NCBI GenBank assembly: GCA_016192705.1
Contig: JACPTQ010000052.1
Coordinates: 1-39,754, forward strand
Source of the DNA: Deltaproteobacteria bacterium
GTDB taxonomy: Bacteria > Myxococcota > JACPTQ01
Direction: 5' to 3'
DNA: 39,754 nt
Part shown: piece by piece, positions 23,278 through 31,500 of the stretch
Layout: the number at the start of each line of letters is the position of its first letter
Position numbering within the stretch: the stretch's first letter is position 1
Notes under the pieces: model-generated
What the model was told of the DNA's origin: nothing
Database searches by the model: none
The model's input: the letters and a program-made list of their open reading frames with translations, nothing else
Translations under genes and position numbers: made by a program

Positions 23278-24315
23278 TCACCAGCGATACTCGGCGGCGC
23301 AATCGGTCTTGAAGCTGTAGTCGCACTCAACCTGTGTGGGTGAAATGTGGCGCTCGATCTTGAGAAACCCGTGGTCCCCAAATCTCGCCTCAACGGAAAT
23401 AAAGTCATGCGTCCCGAATCCAGCAGCGTCAAAGAACCAACTCTTGGTGACATCGCCGCTGGCTGGTGCCAGCCCGTCTCTAGCGGTGATCTCACGATAA
23501 GAGCCGTCGCTACAGGTCCAAGGCCCGTCACAGCACCCCCAAGGACCGTCACATATGCCAGGGGCACGAGGCACTGGAGGACCGGCAGCAATGTGAAGGT
23601 CGACGCTGCATGCCCACGGTCCGTTGCACCGTGGCCCATTATCCAGCGCGTTCTGGTTAATCTTCACCGTTGCAACAAACGTGGACGAACTCGTCGAAGT
23701 TGCTGTCACCGTTGGACATGAGTAAGTCGCCCAATCGCCCCAGCCCGACTTTATCAGCGGCCGGCGTTCAACTCTGGTCGTACAACCGCCGGTGAGTGTC
23801 ATTGTTTGATTAAAGGGCGCGCCCGCGGCGACTTCCGCGCCTGCATCGACTCCCGTGCTCGTCAGTCGCACGAGATCGTACCAGCGCGTCGTGTTGACTT
23901 TCCGAATCGAAAGCGTGTCGCCCGTCAACCGGTAAGCGTAATTGCCGATTGCTCGATTCTGACCGTCGCGAAACTGGATATATTTAATCGTTCTGCTTTT
24001 CGTGAAACGATAGCGACCACTGTCTTGGACGGGCGCGCATGGCGCGGTTGTGCACGCGAGCGCGATCTCTCGCGCGAAGGTTTTATCAGCGCGGAGGGTG
24101 AGCGACGCAAGTTCACCCGGAGTTGCGCCCGCGCGAATGAATGTCCCAAATCGCGGATCGCTCTGGTCCGCCTTGTCATCGGCGAGAGTACTGTCGTCGA
24201 TGTCCGGGCTCTCGTCGCCCAAATCGATTTCGGACCCACAGCCGATAGCCAGCCCCACGACAGCAAGCACCGCCAGTTTTTCGTTGCACCTGTTTCCTTG
24301 TGACTTCGCCTTCAT
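23278..24315 (-). CDS. Hypothetical lipoprotein with CDGPW motifs
   Basis: ATG 24315 has GGAG 6 nt upstream. The signal peptide ends in VVGLAIGC, followed by an Asp/Glu-rich stretch (DLGDESPDIDDSTLADDKAD), common in myxobacterial outer lipoproteins. Residues ~55-150 (FGTFIRAGATPGELASLTL, RYRFTKSRTIKYIQF, LTGDTLSIRK) look like a lipocalin-like or beta-barrel repeat. A peculiar segment around residues 230-275 repeats C(N/D)GPW four times (CNGPWAC, CDGPWGC, CDGPWTC). The C-terminal part is beta-rich with paired Cys. I do not recognise the family. It is the first gene after an intergenic region with phased TACA motifs and is probably co-transcribed with the two lipoproteins downstream. Confidence 0.75.
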   Translation of the reverse strand: MKAKSQGNRCNEKLAVLAVVGLAIGCGSEIDLGDESPDIDDSTLADDKADQSDPRFGTFIRAGATPGELASLTLRADKTFAREIALACTTAPCAPVQDSGRYRFTKSRTIKYIQFRDGQNRAIGNYAYRLTGDTLSIRKVNTTRWYDLVRLTSTGVDAGAEVAAGAPFNQTMTLTGGCTTRVERRPLIKSGWGDWATYSCPTVTATSTSSSTFVATVKINQNALDNGPRCNGPWACSVDLHIAAGPPVPRAPGICDGPWGCCDGPWTCSDGSYREITARDGLAPASGDVTKSWFFDAAGFGTHDFISVEARFGDHGFLKIERHISPTQVECDYSFKTDCAAEYRW

Positions 24316-24420
24316 TCTTTTCTCCTCATTCCTTTCTATTTTCTTTTCCCGTCGCTTTACCGAGCGACGACCCTATTCAGTCCGAAGCGAGACTAACGTC
24401 CCTACGAAAAAGCGCCGACC

Positions 24421-24450
24421 TACATCGGGATACATTCGGTTACACAGTGA
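24421..24450 (-). promoter_or_regulatory. Candidate operator: three TACA/TGTA repeats at 10-bp phasing
   Basis: Plus-strand TACA occurs at 24421, 24431 and 24441, each beginning a 10-bp unit (TACATCGGGA, TACATTCGGT, TACACAGTGA); the first two units are alike. One-helical-turn direct repeats suit winged-helix (OmpR/SARP-type) activators. They lie between the regulator gene, whose C-terminus is such a domain, and the lipoprotein operon it probably controls. The promoter elements themselves are not clear. Confidence 0.4.
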
Positions 24451-24472
24451 ATCGCTCGAAAAAACTGGCCGT

Positions 24473-27421
24473 TTAGCGATTGCGATCGCGCAGAACGCGC
24501 CGAAAGACGGCTGCCTCTTGGCCGAACGCGTACCCTGTTTCAGTTGTGATGAGTCGCTTTGGTCGCGCTGGGTCGTCTTCGATAAGGAGCCTCAGATCGT
24601 GAATGACCTTGTGAAGCCGTTTCCCGTGACGAATCGGATGAAAATCCCCGATGTTCCAAGTCGACGAAAAAAGCGCCGCTGTTTCCATCATGCCGCCGTT
24701 TCCGGCGAGCGCGGCGAGAACCTTCCACAGTGTCTCTCGCGTCCCAAGATCGACAACGCGATTGCCCGGCAACACGACGCACCGCTCGACATCGTCGATC
24801 CCCCAACTCTCGGGGTCCCATTCGCCAGCGACCGGTCCACGCGTCGTTTCGATTCGAAACGCTTGCGCACGCCGCGCAATCGCCGCAAGCACGAGGTTGT
24901 CAACGCGATCTCGATTCGCCGCCGCACCGAGAAGACAGCGCGCTCGCCGCATGGCGACTGGCGCCACGTCTTCAAGCCGTGCGAGCATCATGAGCGTCGC
25001 AAGTTTCGCGGAATCCTTCGACGCCGCGAAAACGAAGAATTCCGCCTCGTGTTCGAATCGCGGTGATCCGGCCTCGCGCGCGCGTTTTGCGAGAGCCCCC
25101 GCCTCGGCTCGCAACTCCCGAAACGCACCCGATGCACACAGCACGTCGCACAACGCGGCCCGCGCCTCGAGCTCAACGATTCCGATCCCGTTGACCTCGG
25201 CGTTTCGAACCGCTGTGTGGGCAAATCGCCCTGCGAGGCCCATGCGGTTCATGCGCAGCACGTGGACGGACCTCGCGATCAAGAGCCAGCACTGTTCGTC
25301 CTCAATCCCATCAAACTCGGGATCGCTCGGAATTTCGGTCGGCACATCGTCGAACTGGTGCATCGCCTGGAGCAGCAACGTCGCCTTTAAGTGAAGCGCG
25401 CCACTGCCCATATACTCATTCGATTCGACACCCGGCTCACTCACCGAATACGGTTCGGCGTATAAGATCGCCATTTGCACGCGACACGCGAGAAACCATT
25501 TTCGATTGTGATTCGATCCCGGGGTCCCATCGCACAGCTCAATATTGCGCGTAATCCTCTCATGGAAGTTCGCGAAATTCCCAACGGCGAGATCGAGCGG
25601 AATATCTAACGTCGCTTGCGCGAGTCTGAGGATGTCCGACAACGCCATGAGCACCTTAGTCTCGTCGCGTAGCGCGGCGGCGCGGCGAAAATCTCCCCCA
25701 AATACATTGACACAGTAAAAAGTAACGAGGGAGAAGCGGTCCCCGACGGTTAACACGGGACGTCGTTCAATATCGGGAAGCCACCGATCGAAAAACTCGC
25801 GAGCGCGGCGGATCAGGCCGAAATAGAGATAATGGCTACAAATCCTGTTTGCGACTTCGATGAGGGATTCGGCGTCGAGCTTTGCCAAGAGGGGCATTAC
25901 TTTAGCCACGAGCAAGTCCCCCTGCTGACGATCCCCCCGCATCCCAACGATGGCCGCAAGCAGAGCCATTTGGCGGGCCGCCTGCGCCGCAGTTCCGGAT
26001 GGCACACGGCGAACGATGCGCTCGGCTTTAGCATTGGCGGAAAGGCGGAGGGCGAGGCCTGCGATCATTCCCGCCTCGAACGCGATGTCTGTTTTTTTCG
26101 CCTTCACCGCATCATCGGCGAGACACCGTGCAACCGAACCAAGGCTCGCTCCACGCTGCCTGAGAGATACGGCCCGCACCCAGGCGAGACGTGCATCGAA
26201 TTCCGATGCGTCGGGCTCTCGGACGATATCCAGCACCAGAGGGTCGGCCGCGGCAACCGCCGCACGAAGTTGAGTGCGAGAAAACCGTTCGTCGCGGACC
26301 GATTGGAGCAGGTGCCAAAGCTGCGTCCCGTACCCTTCGGTGATGAGTCGTTCATCTCGGGTTCGAAGGAGCGTCAAGGCTGCGTCACGCTCCCGGTGCG
26401 CGAGAAAAATGCGAATCGCCTCCATTGCGACGGCGCTTTCATCGACTTGGGCGAGCGCGCGCGCAACGTCGGGCGCATGCGCGTCGATGACGGGCTGCCC
26501 AATCTCCGCTTCAACGAGCGGCCGCGCAACATCGTGAAGGCGATACCCAGCGGGCGTTTCTTCGATGAGACCCAGTCGCTCCAGGCGTTCCATCTCGCCA
26601 TCAGATGGAGCAGGTCCTAGCCCCGAAACGAACTGCGGAGACAACGCCCCATCAAGTACGGCCAACGTTTTGACAAACGCGCACGACGCCTCTGAAAGTC
26701 CTGCGAGAATTCCATCAGCACCCGTCGCCGCAGCCCTCTTGGCGGCGATAATCTGGATGAGGCGCCACGGCGAACCCGATGCGGCCTTGACGGAATGCGC
26801 GACCGCGCGCTCGGAAGCCGACGGAAGCCGCGCACGCACAAGTCGCGACAGGTCGTCGTCCGACATGGCCGGAAGGCAAAACAGATGTGCGTCAAGATCG
26901 GTGTGAAGCGGTCGTTCACGCGTGGTGGCGATCCATTTGCTCTTCTTTCGTGCATACTTCGCGACCGCATGGAGCAAATCGTCACGCTCGCGAAGCGGCA
27001 TCGCGTGAAGATTGTCGAGAAAAATCCACGCGCCGGTCTCGTCGACAATCTCGATCGTCATCGCCAGGGCCGACTCCCAGTCGCCGCGCACCGCGCTCCA
27101 CGGATTCGAGTCGATTCCAGCAACCTGACACGCCCCGCGCACGATGTCCGCGAGCGCCTGCATGGGGGATTCGCTCGCCCTAAGCGACACGACCGCGGTT
27201 CGCCGCGCGTGCGTCTTGAAAAACCGGTGAACGGTCTGCAGCACGAGCGACGTCTTCCCGAAACCACCGTACGCCCAAACAACCGAGAGCGACGAACGTT
27301 CGATCGCCGCGCGAAGGTCGACTGCTTCCTTGTCGCGCCCGACAAAGTAAGCGTTTGGATTCGGCAGAACGAAGCGCAGCGACTTCGGCCGCGTTGTGGG
27401 TTTGCGCAATCGGCGCCTCAT
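24473..27421 (-). CDS. STAND-type ATPase regulator with C-terminal winged helix
   Basis: The ~982-residue protein starts at ATG 27421, overlapping the stop of a short leader ORF; ATG 27451 is an alternative. Residues ~25-330 form a signal-transduction NTPase: FVGRDKEAVDL, Walker A AYGGFGKTSLV, Walker B-like GAWIFLDNLHA, sensor-type IATTRERP, and a winged-helix linker (LGLIEETPAGYRLHDVARPL). The middle ~500 residues are Ala/Leu/Arg-rich helical repeats, likely TPR-like. The last ~110 residues (VVDLGTRETLWKVLAALAGN, IRHGKRLHKVIHDLRLLIED, TETGYAFG) resemble an OmpR/SARP-type winged helix, here at the C-terminus. It is probably a ligand- and ATP-controlled activator; the three lipoprotein genes downstream, after the phased TACA repeats, are likely targets (inference). 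Confidence 0.8.
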   Translation of the reverse strand: MRRRLRKPTTRPKSLRFVLPNPNAYFVGRDKEAVDLRAAIERSSLSVVWAYGGFGKTSLVLQTVHRFFKTHARRTAVVSLRASESPMQALADIVRGACQVAGIDSNPWSAVRGDWESALAMTIEIVDETGAWIFLDNLHAMPLRERDDLLHAVAKYARKKSKWIATTRERPLHTDLDAHLFCLPAMSDDDLSRLVRARLPSASERAVAHSVKAASGSPWRLIQIIAAKRAAATGADGILAGLSEASCAFVKTLAVLDGALSPQFVSGLGPAPSDGEMERLERLGLIEETPAGYRLHDVARPLVEAEIGQPVIDAHAPDVARALAQVDESAVAMEAIRIFLAHRERDAALTLLRTRDERLITEGYGTQLWHLLQSVRDERFSRTQLRAAVAAADPLVLDIVREPDASEFDARLAWVRAVSLRQRGASLGSVARCLADDAVKAKKTDIAFEAGMIAGLALRLSANAKAERIVRRVPSGTAAQAARQMALLAAIVGMRGDRQQGDLLVAKVMPLLAKLDAESLIEVANRICSHYLYFGLIRRAREFFDRWLPDIERRPVLTVGDRFSLVTFYCVNVFGGDFRRAAALRDETKVLMALSDILRLAQATLDIPLDLAVGNFANFHERITRNIELCDGTPGSNHNRKWFLACRVQMAILYAEPYSVSEPGVESNEYMGSGALHLKATLLLQAMHQFDDVPTEIPSDPEFDGIEDEQCWLLIARSVHVLRMNRMGLAGRFAHTAVRNAEVNGIGIVELEARAALCDVLCASGAFRELRAEAGALAKRAREAGSPRFEHEAEFFVFAASKDSAKLATLMMLARLEDVAPVAMRRARCLLGAAANRDRVDNLVLAAIARRAQAFRIETTRGPVAGEWDPESWGIDDVERCVVLPGNRVVDLGTRETLWKVLAALAGNGGMMETAALFSSTWNIGDFHPIRHGKRLHKVIHDLRLLIEDDPARPKRLITTETGYAFGQEAAVFRRVLRDRNR

Positions 27422-27441
27422 CGCGTCCGTCGAACCTTCAT
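27418..27441 (-). CDS. Possible 7-residue leader peptide upstream of STAND regulator
   Basis: ATG 27441 encodes MKVRRTR and stops at TGA 27420-27418, overlapping the regulator's ATG as ATGA. It begins 8 nt after the -10 TACAAT, so it could be translated from a leaderless transcript and couple initiation to the regulator. It is too short to support by sequence alone. Confidence 0.3.
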   Translation of the reverse strand: MKVRRTR

Positions 27442-27449
27442 GGTGGCGC

Positions 27450-27458
27450 ATTGTACCA
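27450..27458 (-). promoter_or_regulatory. Extended -10 promoter of STAND regulator
   Basis: The minus strand reads TG-G-TACAAT (hexamer at 27450-27455) with no clear -35. It is 8 nt before ATG 27441. The divergent operon starts at 27624. Confidence 0.45.
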
Positions 27459-27623
27459 AACGCGGAGCGCCGTTCATCGTGGTGAGCCACGACCCGTACC
27501 TGACACGGACGTCGGGCTTGCCGTCGTTCGGCTCGGCCCGTTCGGATGTCGCTTCGAGGGGATTGATCGGGTTGCCGAATGGGACGGCCACATGGTACGG
27601 CTCGACGCCGGCAGGAGGACCAC

Positions 27624-28112
27624 ATGACGGAAACACCAGATACGCGTGCAGCGGCGCCGCGCGGGCGGTTTTATGAGGATTTTGCGGTCGGGCAAATAAT
27701 CGCGCATCCTCGCGGGCGAACGGTGGAGGCGGGCGACGCGATTCTTTTTACGACGTCGATGATGAACACGAACCCGCTTTATTTCAACGCGCATCGGGCG
27801 CGCGAGGCGGGGCACCCGGCGATGGTAATTGACCCGCTTTATGTGTGGAACATCGTGTTTGGGATGACGGTCGAGGATCTGTCGTTCAACGTGTTTGGCG
27901 CGGGGAATTTGGGTTATCCGACGATCGAATTCGTGAAAGCGGTTTACCCGGGCGACACGCTTTACGCGGAGAGCGAAGTGCTCGACGTCACGCCGTGGAA
28001 AAAGCGCGACGATTGCGGCGTCGTGCATGTGCGCACGATCGGGACGCGGCCGGGCGGCGATGTCGTGCTGCGGTATGAGCGAAAAATTCTCGTGAAGAAG
28101 CGGGGCGCGTGA
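27624..28112 (+). CDS. MaoC-family hot-dog enoyl-CoA hydratase (first)
   Basis: ATG 27624 has GGAGG 5-6 nt upstream; the longer frame is rejected. The 162-residue single hot-dog protein begins FYEDFAVGQIIAHPRGRTV, typical of MaoC dehydratases. The family hydrates 2-enoyl-CoA to 3-hydroxyacyl-CoA. The hydratase region is DAILFTTSMMNTNPLYFNAHR, and VVLRYERKILVKKRG forms the last strands. The usual Asp/His hydratase motif is not exact, so the substrate may be unusual (for example a dicarboxylic or branched acyl-CoA). The stop overlaps the acyl-CoA dehydrogenase start (TGATG), so these genes are translationally coupled. Confidence 0.85.
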   Translation: MTETPDTRAAAPRGRFYEDFAVGQIIAHPRGRTVEAGDAILFTTSMMNTNPLYFNAHRAREAGHPAMVIDPLYVWNIVFGMTVEDLSFNVFGAGNLGYPTIEFVKAVYPGDTLYAESEVLDVTPWKKRDDCGVVHVRTIGTRPGGDVVLRYERKILVKKRGA

Positions 28113-29287
28113 TGGACATTTTGCTTGAGTTAACGGACGAGCAGCGCGAAATTCAAAAGTCGGTGCGCGATTTTGTGGTGCGCGCGGTCGATCCGATCGC
28201 GAACGAACTCGACGCCGATTACAAAGAAATCCCCGAGTCGGTGCTGAAGGGGATGGCCGAGCTTGGGTATTTTGGCGCGACGATCCCGGACACGTACGGC
28301 GGGCTTGGGCTCGACTACACGTCGATGTGTTTGCTGACCGAGGAGCTTGCGCGCGGGTGGTTTGCGGTCGGGAGCGTCGGGACGCGCGGGTACATCGCGG
28401 GCGCGGCGCTTTTGCGATACGGAACCGAGGAGCAGAAGCGGCGGTGGCTGCCGGCGATTGCGTCGGGTGAGATGCTTGTTGGGATCTGTTTGACCGAGCC
28501 GAACTTTGGATCGGATCTCGCGGGGATCACGTGCCGCGCGGAACGGACGGCGACGGGGTATCGCATCTCGGGCGAGAAGAGCTGGGTGACGCTCGGGAAT
28601 CGCGCGTCGCTTTTGATGGTGCTCGTGCGGACCAGTCCCGACGCGGGTTTACGGCACAAGGGGCTTTCAGTGCTGTTCGTCGAGAAGCGACCCGGTAACG
28701 ATCTCGCACCGCCGCATCTCACCGGGAAACCGATTCCGTGCGTCGGGTATCACGGGCTCAAGACGTACACCTACTTTTTTGAGGGGCTCGAGGTGCCGCG
28801 CGAAAACCTTTTGGGCGGCGAAGAGGGGATCGGGTTCAAGCAGACGATGACGGCGCTCGAGACGGGGCGTTGTCAAACGGCGGCGCGTGGGCTTGGCGTT
28901 GCGCAGGCGGCGCTCGACGATGCGATCGCGTATGCGAAAGAGCGCGTCTGTTTTGGGAAGCCGCTTTCGGCGCTTCCGGTCATTCAGCACAAGATTGCGC
29001 ACATGTCGACCGATGTCGCGTCGGCGCGGCAACTTGTTTACGCGGTTGCGCGACAGATGGACAAGGGCGGGCGATGCGATGTCGAGGCGGCGCACGCGAA
29101 GTCGCACGCGTCGGAAGTTGCGTTTCGCGTGGCGGACGAAAACGTGCAAATCCACGGGGCGTATGGGTATTCGATGGAGTACAACGCGCAGCGGTATTGG
29201 CGCGACGCGCGGCTCTTGAAGATTTTTGAGGGGACGCACGAGATTTTACAAAACGTGATCGCGCGCGGGGTTCTCGATTTGGCGTGA
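28112..29287 (+). CDS. Acyl-CoA dehydrogenase
   Basis: This 391-residue FAD enzyme oxidises an acyl-CoA to the 2-enoyl-CoA with electrons passing to ETF. It has the N-terminal helical domain (LTDEQREIQKSVRDFV), the beta domain with ICLTEPNFGSDLAGI and GEKSWVTLGNRA, then a C-terminal helical domain with RVCFGKPLSALPVIQHKIA and GAYGYSMEYNAQRYWRDAR. The putative catalytic Glu is in the conserved KIFEGTHEI, as in short- and medium-chain enzymes. ATG 28112 shares a base with the upstream TGA. It lies between two MaoC genes, so its enoyl-CoA product is likely passed to them. The specific substrate cannot be told from sequence. Confidence 0.93.
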   Translation: MDILLELTDEQREIQKSVRDFVVRAVDPIANELDADYKEIPESVLKGMAELGYFGATIPDTYGGLGLDYTSMCLLTEELARGWFAVGSVGTRGYIAGAALLRYGTEEQKRRWLPAIASGEMLVGICLTEPNFGSDLAGITCRAERTATGYRISGEKSWVTLGNRASLLMVLVRTSPDAGLRHKGLSVLFVEKRPGNDLAPPHLTGKPIPCVGYHGLKTYTYFFEGLEVPRENLLGGEEGIGFKQTMTALETGRCQTAARGLGVAQAALDDAIAYAKERVCFGKPLSALPVIQHKIAHMSTDVASARQLVYAVARQMDKGGRCDVEAAHAKSHASEVAFRVADENVQIHGAYGYSMEYNAQRYWRDARLLKIFEGTHEILQNVIARGVLDLA

Positions 29288-29295
29288 GGAGAGAA

Positions 29296-29748
29296 ATGAA
29301 AACTTTTGAGGATTTTCCAGTGGGGACGCGGATTCGGCATCTACAGGGGCGAACGCTGGGGCATGAGCATCGGTTTTTTACGTCGCTTTGTATGAACGGT
29401 GTGCAGCTCCACTTCAACCAGGATTTTTGCGAGAAGGACGCCGTCGTGCGGGAGTCGTTTCAGGGGCGCATCGTCGTTTACGGTGGCTATGTTTTCACGC
29501 TCGTGCGCGGACTCGCGAGCCCGGACTTGGGAGAATTCGCGGTGCGCGAAGCCGGGTTTGCGAATGGGCGCCACCTAAAGCCGTGCTTTGAGGGCGACAC
29601 GATCTACGCGGAGTCGGAAGTGGTTGAGGCGGCGCCGTCGCCGGACAACCCGAAGTTGGGTCGTCTCGAGATAAAGCTCACGGGTCGCAACCAAGCGAAC
29701 GACGCCGTCCTTGAGGTCGAGCAGGTCGTTGATTTGCTTCGGCGATAG
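29296..29748 (+). CDS. MaoC-family hot-dog hydratase (second)
   Basis: ATG 29296 is preceded by AGGAGA 3-5 nt upstream; the GTG at 29284 overlaps the previous gene. It is ~150 residues, again MaoC-like: FEDFPVGTRIRHLQGRTLGH, HFNQDFCEKDAVVRESFQGR with VVYGGYVFTLVRGL, and a late strand YAESEVVEAA. It shares the hot-dog layout with the first MaoC but differs enough to suggest a distinct substrate or a heteromeric hydratase formed by the pair. It is the last gene of the operon; the next gene is convergent 2 nt away. Confidence 0.85.
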   Translation: MKTFEDFPVGTRIRHLQGRTLGHEHRFFTSLCMNGVQLHFNQDFCEKDAVVRESFQGRIVVYGGYVFTLVRGLASPDLGEFAVREAGFANGRHLKPCFEGDTIYAESEVVEAAPSPDNPKLGRLEIKLTGRNQANDAVLEVEQVVDLLRR

Positions 29749-29750
29749 GT

Positions 29751-31367
29751 TCAGCTTGGTCGGATTGCGGCGACTTCGCGTGGCGTCGAGAGGCGAACGA
29801 AGGCGGGCGCGGGTGCGGACACGGGCGCGGGTACGGGCGCGGAAACGGATGCGGGTGCGAGAATCTCAGCGGGCGCGCGAAGCGCCGGGAGAACGTCTTC
29901 CATCGTGTAGCGAATGAGGTGCTCGCTCGTGACCGCCATTGCGAAGCCGCGGACGAAAAGACGCGGGGCGTGCCACGCAATCTTGAAAATGTATTTCCAG
30001 AATTCGGCGCGGAACTTTCCGAGAATACCGAGGTAGAGGATGCCGCGAAGAAACGTTTTCGCTGCGAACCAGACCGGATAGCCGGTCACCGCGAGGCGAT
30101 TCTTCGGGAGAAGCTTGAGCGTTCGCAGGCACCGCGCGAAGAAGTTTTTTGGCTCGTAAAGTTGCGCGAGCACGCCGCCGTACCCCTTGAGGAGAACGTT
30201 CTCGTCGAGGCGCGTCTCGAAGTTGGTGCGGCCAAACTGGTTTCCGGTAGCAAGCGACCGCATGCGGCCTTCTTTTGTCATGCGGCGCTCGAGCTGCGTT
30301 CCCGGGAGAACCGAGAGGATCCCGACCATCGCGAGGACGATAGGTGAGCCTTGGATAAACTCGCGCTGCAACTCGAAGCAGCTTTCGTCGTCGTGGTCGA
30401 AGCCGACGATAAATCCCGCCATCACTTCGAGCCCGGCGCGTGTGATCTTCTCGACGGCGGCACGCGGGTCGAGATGAAGATTTTGCCGTTTCTGCGTCTC
30501 AATGAGCGATTCGCGCGACGGCGTTTCGATGCCGATAAAGACCGCGCTGAAACCGCACGCGGCCATCGGCGCAAGGATATCGTCGTGTGACGCGAGGTCG
30601 AGCGACGCCTCGGTGTAAAGATCGAACGGCCGCTTGTGCGCGATCATCCAGCTCTCGATGTGTGGGAGCATCTTTTTGACGGCGTTTTTGTTGCCGATGA
30701 AGTTGTCGTCAACGATGAAGACGGCGCCGCGAAAACCGGTCGCGTAAATCGCGTCGAGCTCGGCGTTGAGACGCTCCGGTGATTTCGTGCGCGGCACACG
30801 CCCAAAGACTTCGATGATGTCGCAGAACTCGCAGTTGAACGGACAGCCGCGGCTCCACTGAAGGCCAATGGAAATGTAGGCGTCGACGTCGAGCAGGTCG
30901 TAGCGCGGGATTGGCGAGCGCGCGACATCGGGTCGTTCGGGTGCTTCGTAGCGAGGCGCCAGCGTTCCCGCCTCAAGGTCGTTCGCAAGTTGCGTGACGA
31001 GATCTTCGGACTCACCAATAACGATTGCGTCGGCGTCGGCGCTTCGCTCGGGGTCCGTTGTTGGGTACGGACCACCAACGACAACGCGCTTCCCGGCCGC
31101 GTGTGCGCGCGCGATGACGGCGTGATACGACGCGCCTTGAACTTGCATCGCACTCACGAATACAACGTCGGCCCAAGCAAGGGCGTCGTCGTCAAGCGGC
31201 GCGATGTTCATGTCGACGAGTCGCACCGACCAGTCCTTCGGGAGGAGCGCCGCGACGGTGAGAAGGCCAAGAGGCGGCAGCAGCGCGCGCTTGCCCGTCA
31301 AGCGGTTCGAGTACTCCATTCCCCAGTATGTTTTCGGGAAGATCGGATAAACAAGAAGGGTTTTCAT
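29751..31367 (-). CDS. B12-binding radical SAM protein (HpnP-like family)
   Basis: ATG 31367 gives MKTLLVYPIFPKTYWGMEY, the usual start of this class. Residues ~1-150 are a cobalamin-binding fold (LPPLGLLTVAALLP, VVFVSAMQVQ, VVVGGPYPTTDPE). The radical SAM core has SRGCPFNCEFCDII (CxxxCxxC) near residue 185 and VDDNFIGNK. The layout with a DUF4070-like C-terminal region is that of hopanoid C2 methylase HpnP and close relatives, which methylate unactivated carbons; I cannot tell whether hopanoid is the substrate. The last ~40 residues are a Pro/Ala/Val low-complexity tail encoded by simple repeat DNA. It is divergent from the two-component pair, with a Pho-box-like repeat between them. Confidence 0.85.
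   Translation of the reverse strand: MKTLLVYPIFPKTYWGMEYSNRLTGKRALLPPLGLLTVAALLPKDWSVRLVDMNIAPLDDDALAWADVVFVSAMQVQGASYHAVIARAHAAGKRVVVGGPYPTTDPERSADADAIVIGESEDLVTQLANDLEAGTLAPRYEAPERPDVARSPIPRYDLLDVDAYISIGLQWSRGCPFNCEFCDIIEVFGRVPRTKSPERLNAELDAIYATGFRGAVFIVDDNFIGNKNAVKKMLPHIESWMIAHKRPFDLYTEASLDLASHDDILAPMAACGFSAVFIGIETPSRESLIETQKRQNLHLDPRAAVEKITRAGLEVMAGFIVGFDHDDESCFELQREFIQGSPIVLAMVGILSVLPGTQLERRMTKEGRMRSLATGNQFGRTNFETRLDENVLLKGYGGVLAQLYEPKNFFARCLRTLKLLPKNRLAVTGYPVWFAAKTFLRGILYLGILGKFRAEFWKYIFKIAWHAPRLFVRGFAMAVTSEHLIRYTMEDVLPALRAPAEILAPASVSAPVPAPVSAPAPAFVRLSTPREVAAIRPS
29800..29865 (+). repeat. GCGGGTGCGG-type simple repeat in radical SAM gene
   Basis: Imperfect 6-bp units (GCGGGCGCGGGTGCGGACAC and variants) code for the Pro/Ala/Val tail on the minus strand. 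It is the same unit family as at 7037-7270 and 34928-35185. Confidence 0.7.
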
Positions 31368-31399
31368 ACGAAAAGGATACGCGCGCGCGAGACGGGCGA

Positions 31400-31438
31400 T
31401 TGTCACAGTTTGGTCACGACGCGTAACATCTCTGTCAC
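31400..31438 (+). promoter_or_regulatory. Pho-box-like direct repeats
   Basis: TTGTCAC-AGTT-TGGTCAC (31400-31417) has the 7-4-7 layout and GTCA(C/T) core of a PhoB box, with TGTCAC repeated at 31401 and GGTCAC 11 bp on. A third TGTCAC follows at 31433, 21 bp further. It lies in the gap between the radical SAM gene and the two-component pair and could be bound by the OmpR-family regulator encoded there. Confidence 0.45.
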
Positions 31439-31500
31439 GGCGCCAAATTGTTGGATCCACAGTCGTTTTGCGGGGATGGGCGTAGTATCGTCAGGCTGCC

